Positions 59,106 to 63,318 of a DNA stretch of 63,318 nucleotides are shown here, piece by piece; position 1 is the stretch's first letter; every line of letters starts with the position of its first letter. A model generated the notes under the pieces. That model had not been told where the DNA came from. It saw only the letters and a program-made list of their open reading frames with translations, and searched no databases. Both the position numbers and the translations under genes were made by a program. The DNA comes from Burkholderiales bacterium (GTDB lineage: Bacteria > Pseudomonadota > Gammaproteobacteria > Burkholderiales > Burkholderiaceae_C), in assembly GCA_003963075.1 (NCBI GenBank), contig RXJV01000022.1:1-63318 (forward strand). The letters run 5' to 3'.

Positions 59106-59632
59106 GGGCAACACCGCGTCAGTGGCTGCTCGGCGGCGGCCTCGTGCTGACCCTGGCCCTGTGCGTCGGGCTTGCGCTGCAGCCCGAGGACGGCACGGTC
59201 GTTGCGCCCACCGCCGCGCCGCGACGGCCCGCCGCCGCACCGCCGGAGCGGGCGGTGACGGCCGGCCAGAAGGCGGCCGATGCGGCGCGCCCCGCCGGCC
59301 GCCAGCCCTGGGCCGATGCCGAGCCGGGCCAGCTCGCGGCCTGGCAGCCGCCACCGCCGCCGCCGGCACCGCCGCCGCAGGCGATCGCGCCGGCCCCACC
59401 GCCGGTGGCGCCGCTGCCGCCCTACCAGATGATCGGCCGCCTCGTCGACAGCGCGGGGGGGCAGGCCACCGAGGTCGCGCTGCTGAGCGGCCCGAACAAG
59501 TCGTTGAGCGTCAAGCGCGGCGACGTCATCGACGGCCAGTGGCGTGTCGAGCAGGTGTCCCCGCAAGGCGTCAGCCTGACCTGGCTGCCCGCCAGACTTC
59601 CTCAGAACATTATTTTCAAGGCTGTGCCATGA
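59102..59632 (+). CDS. GspC/PilP-like periplasmic linker protein
   Basis: The 176-residue protein has one N-terminal membrane helix (WLLGGGLVLTLALCVGLALQ), a proline-rich linker with a run of P and A (about residues 80-105) and a small C-terminal beta domain (IGRLVDSAGGQATEVALLSG and VKRGDVIDGQWRVEQVSPQG) like the homology region of GspC/PilP. This should bridge the inner-membrane platform to the secretin encoded next. It overlaps both neighbours by 4 nt. Confidence 0.7.
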   Translation: MRATPRQWLLGGGLVLTLALCVGLALQPEDGTVVAPTAAPRRPAAAPPERAVTAGQKAADAARPAGRQPWADAEPGQLAAWQPPPPPPAPPPQAIAPAPPPVAPLPPYQMIGRLVDSAGGQATEVALLSGPNKSLSVKRGDVIDGQWRVEQVSPQGVSLTWLPARLPQNIIFKAVP

Positions 59633-61797
59633 AGCAGCTCCTACTCATCGCCGGCACCGTGCTGCTGCTGGCGGCCTGCGCCAACCCGGCCCTGCGTGAG
59701 GCCGAAGACCTCGGCCGCAGCAACCAGTGGACGGCCGCGCTGCGGGTGCTGGACGATGCCCGCGCCAAGGACCCGAATGACCCCGCATTGCGGGCCGCCC
59801 AGGTGCGCGCGCGCGAACAGGCCTCGGCGCGCTTGATCCTGCAGATCGAGGCGCTGCGCGGCGCCGGCCGTTGGGACGAGGCCCAGGCGCTGGTGAGCCA
59901 GCTGGCCCTGGCCGACGCCCGCCACCCGCGGCTGGCGGCCTTGACGGTCGAGGTCGAGCGCGGCCGGCGCCAGGAGGGCCAGCTCGCCGCCGGCCGCTTG
60001 GCGCTCAAGGAGGGGCGTCTGGAGCGTGCCGATGGCATTGCGCGCGACATCCTGGCCGAATCGCCCCAGCATCCCGGCGCGCGGCTGCTGGCCAGCCAGG
60101 TGGCTCAGGCCAAGCCGCTCGAGACGACCGTCGGCGAGCTCGGCCCGGGCTTCCAGAAGCCGGTCACGTTGGAGTTCCGCGACGCGCCGCTGCGCCAGGT
60201 CTTCGAGGCCCTGGCCCGCAGCAGCAACATCAACTTCGTGTTCGACAAGGATGTGCGGGCCGATGCACGCGTCACCGTCTTTCTGCGCGGCGTCACGCTC
60301 GACGAGGCGCTGCGCGTCATCCTGGGCACGCAACAGCTCGACCGCAAGCTGCTCAACGACAGCTCGGTGCTGATCTTCCCGGCCACGGCCGCCAAGCAGC
60401 GCGAGCACCAGGAGCTGATCACCCGCACCCTCTATCTGACGAACGCCGACGTGAAGCAGGTGCAGGCCATGGTGCGCACCATTGCCAAGGTGCGCGACAT
60501 CCACATCGACGAGCGGCTCAACCTGCTGATCCTGCGTGATACGCCCGAGGTGGTCCGCTTTGTGGAGAAGCTGATCGCCTCGGTCGACCTGCCCGAGCCC
60601 GAGGTCATGCTCGAGGTCGAGGTGATGGAGCTGGCCACCGACCAGGTCGACGCCCTCGGCCTGCAGTGGCCGGACACGGTCAACTACGGCCTGCCGGCGC
60701 CCGGCGGCGGCCTCGCCACGGGCCAGGTCTTCCTCGGCCAGCGCGACCAGTTCCGCTACAGCATCGCCAACCCCGCCGTCGTCGCCACGCTGCGCGGCAC
60801 GGCCGGCAACTCCAACATCCTGGCCAATCCCAAGATCCGCGTGCGCAACCGCGACAAGGCCAAGGTCCACATCGGCCAGAAGCTGCCGGTGTTCACGACG
60901 ACGACCAACTTCGGCGGCTCGACCTCGGTGGCGGCCTCGGTCAGCTACTTGGACATCGGCCTGAAGCTCGATGTCGAGCCCAGCATCCAGCTCGACAACG
61001 ACGTCGTCATCAAGGTGGGCCTGGAGGTTAGCAACCTGATCCGCCAGGTGACCGGCCCGGGGGGCACGACGGCCTATGAGATCGGTACCCGCAACACCTC
61101 CACCACGCTGCGCCTGGCCGACGGCGAGACGCAAGTGCTGGCCGGCCTCATCAATGACGAGGATCGCAAGAGCGCGGTCGGCATCCCGGGGCTGTCGCGT
61201 CTGCCGGTGCTGGGCCGCTTGTTTGGCACGCAGACCGACACGCGCAACAAGACCGAGGTGGTGCTGCTGATCACGCCGCGGGTGGTGCGCAACCTGGCGG
61301 TGCCGGACGCCTCGCTGACGCGGCTGGCCGGCGGCACCGATGCCAGCCCGGGCGCGTTCTCGACCCTGCTCAGGCGCGATGCCCGGCTGGGTGTCGGGCC
61401 GGCGACGGGGGCTGCGGCGGCAGCGCCCGCCAGCACTGCCGCGCCAAGCCCAGAACTTGCTACGCTCAAGCTCGATGTCACGCCCCAGGTCGGGCCCGGC
61501 GGCACGGTGGCCGTGACGCTGAAGAACGAGAGTGCCCTTAGCATCAAGGGTGAGCTCGAATTCGACGCCAGCCGGTTGCAGGTCAACCTGAACCAGCCCG
61601 GCCTGACGCCCGGCCGCGTCCCGTTCGAGCTGCCGCCGCGTGGCGACAAGGTGCTGGCGCTGCGGGCCTTGCCGGCCGCGAATGGCGAGGTGCTCAATAT
61701 CTCGGTGACGGGCCTGTCGGCCCAGGGGCTGAACGGCGAGTCGGCCTCGGTGCGGCTGGACGGCTCGGGGCTGACCACCGTCGAAGCGCCGCGTTGA
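59629..61797 (+). CDS. gspD: Secretin GspD-like with TPR-like start and cohesin-like tail
   Basis: A 722-residue outer-membrane secretin. A lipoprotein signal (LLLAACANP, Cys17) replaces a normal signal peptide. A TPR-like helical region (about 20-160) is followed by an STN/N0 domain (VTLEFRDAPLRQVFEALARS), one N1-type domain (LYLTNADVKQVQAMVRTIAK) and the secretin core with VEVMELATDQVDALGLQW and GIPGLSRLPVLGRLFG. The last 110 residues (LKLDVTPQVGPGGTVAVTLK) resemble a cohesin domain, an unusual addition. It forms the outer-membrane gate of this system. Confidence 0.92.
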   Translation: MKQLLLIAGTVLLLAACANPALREAEDLGRSNQWTAALRVLDDARAKDPNDPALRAAQVRAREQASARLILQIEALRGAGRWDEAQALVSQLALADARHPRLAALTVEVERGRRQEGQLAAGRLALKEGRLERADGIARDILAESPQHPGARLLASQVAQAKPLETTVGELGPGFQKPVTLEFRDAPLRQVFEALARSSNINFVFDKDVRADARVTVFLRGVTLDEALRVILGTQQLDRKLLNDSSVLIFPATAAKQREHQELITRTLYLTNADVKQVQAMVRTIAKVRDIHIDERLNLLILRDTPEVVRFVEKLIASVDLPEPEVMLEVEVMELATDQVDALGLQWPDTVNYGLPAPGGGLATGQVFLGQRDQFRYSIANPAVVATLRGTAGNSNILANPKIRVRNRDKAKVHIGQKLPVFTTTTNFGGSTSVAASVSYLDIGLKLDVEPSIQLDNDVVIKVGLEVSNLIRQVTGPGGTTAYEIGTRNTSTTLRLADGETQVLAGLINDEDRKSAVGIPGLSRLPVLGRLFGTQTDTRNKTEVVLLITPRVVRNLAVPDASLTRLAGGTDASPGAFSTLLRRDARLGVGPATGAAAAAPASTAAPSPELATLKLDVTPQVGPGGTVAVTLKNESALSIKGELEFDASRLQVNLNQPGLTPGRVPFELPPRGDKVLALRALPAANGEVLNISVTGLSAQGLNGESASVRLDGSGLTTVEAPR

Positions 61798-61801
61798 TGC
61801 G

Positions 61802-62269
61802 ATGCAGGTGCGCGGCTTCACCTTGATCGAGATGCTGGTGGTGCTGGCCATGCTCGGCGTGCTGGCCGCGGCGGCACGGCCATTGCTGGAGGTCTCGGCG
61901 CAGCGGGCGCGAGAGCAGGAATTGCGCCAGGCCCTGCGCTCCCTGCGCGAGGGCATCGACGCCTACAAGCATGCCGCCGAGGCAGGCGCCATCCTGCAGA
62001 GCCCCGAGGACAGCGGCTACCCGCCAAGCCTGGCCGCCCTGGTGGACGGCGTCGTCGATGCCCGGTCGGCCAACGGCCGCAAGATCTTTTTCCTGCGCCG
62101 CCTGCCGCGTGACCCCTTCGCCGACCCGAACCTGCCCGCCGCCGAGACCTGGGGCTTGCGTGCCTATGACAGCCCGCCCGGCGAACCGCGGGCGGGCCGC
62201 GACGTGTTCGACGTGTTCTCCCGGTCCGAGCGCCAGGCGCTCGACGGCAGCCGGATCAAGGACTGGTGA
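61802..62269 (+). CDS. Type II secretion pseudopilin (GspG-like, second copy)
   Basis: The 155-residue protein has a three-residue leader and cleavage site RG-FTLIEMLVVLAMLGVLAA, with Glu5. The C-terminal region (LRRLPRDPFADPNLPAAETW, FDVFSRSERQALDG) lacks the GspG calcium-loop pattern. It is likely a minor pseudopilin. It begins 4 bp after the secretin stop and its TGA overlaps the next start. Confidence 0.85.
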   Translation: MQVRGFTLIEMLVVLAMLGVLAAAARPLLEVSAQRAREQELRQALRSLREGIDAYKHAAEAGAILQSPEDSGYPPSLAALVDGVVDARSANGRKIFFLRRLPRDPFADPNLPAAETWGLRAYDSPPGEPRAGRDVFDVFSRSERQALDGSRIKDW

Positions 62270-62694
62270 TGCATCGGAACGCCACCGCCGCATCGCCGGT
62301 GCGCCCGTGGCCTCGGGCCGGGGTGCGCGGCTTCACGCTGATCGAGTTGATCGTCGTGATGGCCATCGTTGCGTTGTTGGCGTCGATTGCGGCGCCGCGC
62401 TATTTCCAGTCGCTGCAACGGTCTAAGGAGACGGCGCTGCTGAGCTCGCTCAACACCATGCGCGATGCGATCGATCAGTTCGCGGCCGACAAGGGCCGAT
62501 ATCCCGAGTCGCTTGCCGAACTGGCGACCGCACGCTACGTCCGCGAGATTCCCGAGGATCCAATCTCCGGCAGCCGCGAGACCTGGGTGGAACTGCCCCC
62601 GCCGGCCGAGATGCAGGCGAGCGGAAGGGTCTGGGACGTTCGCAGCGGCGCCGACGGCCGCGCGGCCGACGGGCGCCTGTATGCGGACTGGTAA
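62269..62694 (+). CDS. Type II secretion pseudopilin (third)
   Basis: A 141-residue pseudopilin with a longer leader (about 20 residues) and cleavage site RG-FTLIELIVVMAIVALLAS with Glu5. It has the pattern YPESLAELATARYVREIPED, then DPISG, like minor pseudopilins of the GspG fold. ATG 62269 overlaps the previous stop (TGATG); a GTG at 62266 is possible. Its own end overlaps the next gene by 14 nt. Confidence 0.85.
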   Translation: MHRNATAASPVRPWPRAGVRGFTLIELIVVMAIVALLASIAAPRYFQSLQRSKETALLSSLNTMRDAIDQFAADKGRYPESLAELATARYVREIPEDPISGSRETWVELPPPAEMQASGRVWDVRSGADGRAADGRLYADW

Positions 62695-63208
62695 GGCCAG
62701 CCACCCGCGGGGCTTCACCTACCTGGCGGTGCTGTTCCTGGTCGCGATCACCGCGGCCGGCCTCGCGGCCCTGGGCCGGAGTTGGACCACGGCGGCGCAG
62801 CGGGAGCGTGAGCGGGAGCTGGAGTTCCGCGGCGGTGAGATTGCGCGGGCGATTGCGAGCTATGCCCGGGCCACGCCGAATCCGCCGGCCCAATATCCCA
62901 AGAGCTGGGACGATCTGCTGGAAGACCGTCGAGGCCTCAAGGCCCGGCATCATCTGCGGCGGCTCTACCCCGATCCGTTCACCGGCCAAGCCGACTGGGA
63001 ACGGGTGCCGGAGCCGGGCCGGCCGGGCGCCTTCAGCGCGGTGCGCAGCCGCTCCGGCCAGGCCCTGCTGCGCCAGACGACCACGGATGCGAGCCCCGTC
63101 ATGCAGGCCAAGGACTGGCTGTTTGCCGCGCGGGCCTACGAGACCCCGGGCAGGCCTGGCGCCGCAGTGGTGCCAGTGCCGGCAGCGTCGATGCCAAACC
63201 CGCGCTGA
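62681..63208 (+). CDS. Pseudopilin-like protein without Glu5 (GspK-like role)
   Basis: The 175-residue protein has leader MRTGKASHPRG and a cleavage-like site followed by FTYLAVLFLVAITAAGLAAL. The residue at mature position 5 is Ala, not Glu, as in tip pseudopilins such as GspK. The fold otherwise follows the pseudopilin pattern: long helix with RERERELEFRGGEIARAIAS, then NPPAQYPKSWDDLLEDRRG. It is the last gene of the operon visible here. The 110 bp after it show no gene. Confidence 0.75.
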   Translation: MRTGKASHPRGFTYLAVLFLVAITAAGLAALGRSWTTAAQRERERELEFRGGEIARAIASYARATPNPPAQYPKSWDDLLEDRRGLKARHHLRRLYPDPFTGQADWERVPEPGRPGAFSAVRSRSGQALLRQTTTDASPVMQAKDWLFAARAYETPGRPGAAVVPVPAASMPNPR

Positions 63209-63318
63209 GCCGCGCGCCTAGCTGTGAAGCTTCAATAGGTTGTTGCGGGTGTTCACCCGGAGTGGTTTTGAGAGACTGGGAATCGCCAAACCCCCTGTCC
63301 AAACAAAACCGGAGTCCG

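Overview
The window is about 70% GC chromosomal DNA, densely packed on both strands, with mostly ATG starts and many 1-8 nt gene overlaps. Gene content and protein style (divergent LysR/malate synthase G, AlgZ/AlgR-type pair, TrpS with a C-terminal extension, IorAB-type molybdo-oxidoreductase, a minimal type II secretion-like locus, many diguanylate cyclases) suggest a betaproteobacterium of the order Burkholderiales, probably a Roseateles/Mitsuaria/Rubrivivax-like lineage. The order-level call is inference from protein resemblance; the genus is a guess. I saw no tRNA, rRNA, CRISPR array or insertion sequence.

Layout. 1-4320: end of purB, a GNAT acetyltransferase, a PAS-GGDEF-EAL protein and pyrF. 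4322-8325: a large four-PAS hybrid histidine kinase and a YhhQ-type queuosine-precursor transporter. 8339-13588: an IorB/IorA molybdenum hydroxylase, an esterase-like protein without its serine, and an M14 carboxypeptidase. 13715-15531: a LytTR response regulator and its AlgZ/LytS-type kinase. 15647-19058: an enoyl-CoA hydratase, paaH-like and paaJ-like beta-oxidation operon. 19128-23281: a geranylgeranyl-reductase-like flavoprotein and a lower-GC TonB-dependent receptor with a strong terminator. 23705-30859: malate synthase G, haloacid dehalogenase and divergent LysR, an acyl-CoA synthetase, and trpS.

30896-39640 is a coherent beta-glucoside utilisation island: a LacI repressor, a secreted GH3 glycosidase, a divergent cytoplasmic GH1 beta-glucosidase and a four-gene sugar ABC transporter. 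A perfect LacI-type operator sits just downstream of a sigma70-like promoter in the GH3/GH1 divergent region. 39768-51599 is rich in c-di-GMP functions: a GGDEF-EAL gene broken by one in-frame TAG, two intact diguanylate cyclases and an HDOD protein. These are mixed with psd, trhO, a divergent murA-like gene, a pseudouridine synthase, periplasmic binding-like proteins and an outer-membrane protein.

51635-63208 holds a TSUP transporter, preceded by a candidate structured RNA or attenuator, then a TIGR03790-like lipoprotein and a compact type II secretion/type IV pilus-like operon (gspG-F-E, L-, M- and C-like genes, a cohesin-tailed secretin, three more pseudopilin-like genes). The gspF-gspE junction carries a 60-bp duplication of the gspF 3' end flanking a short insert. 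That insert contains a 31-bp motif found again, inverted, at 19075-19105.
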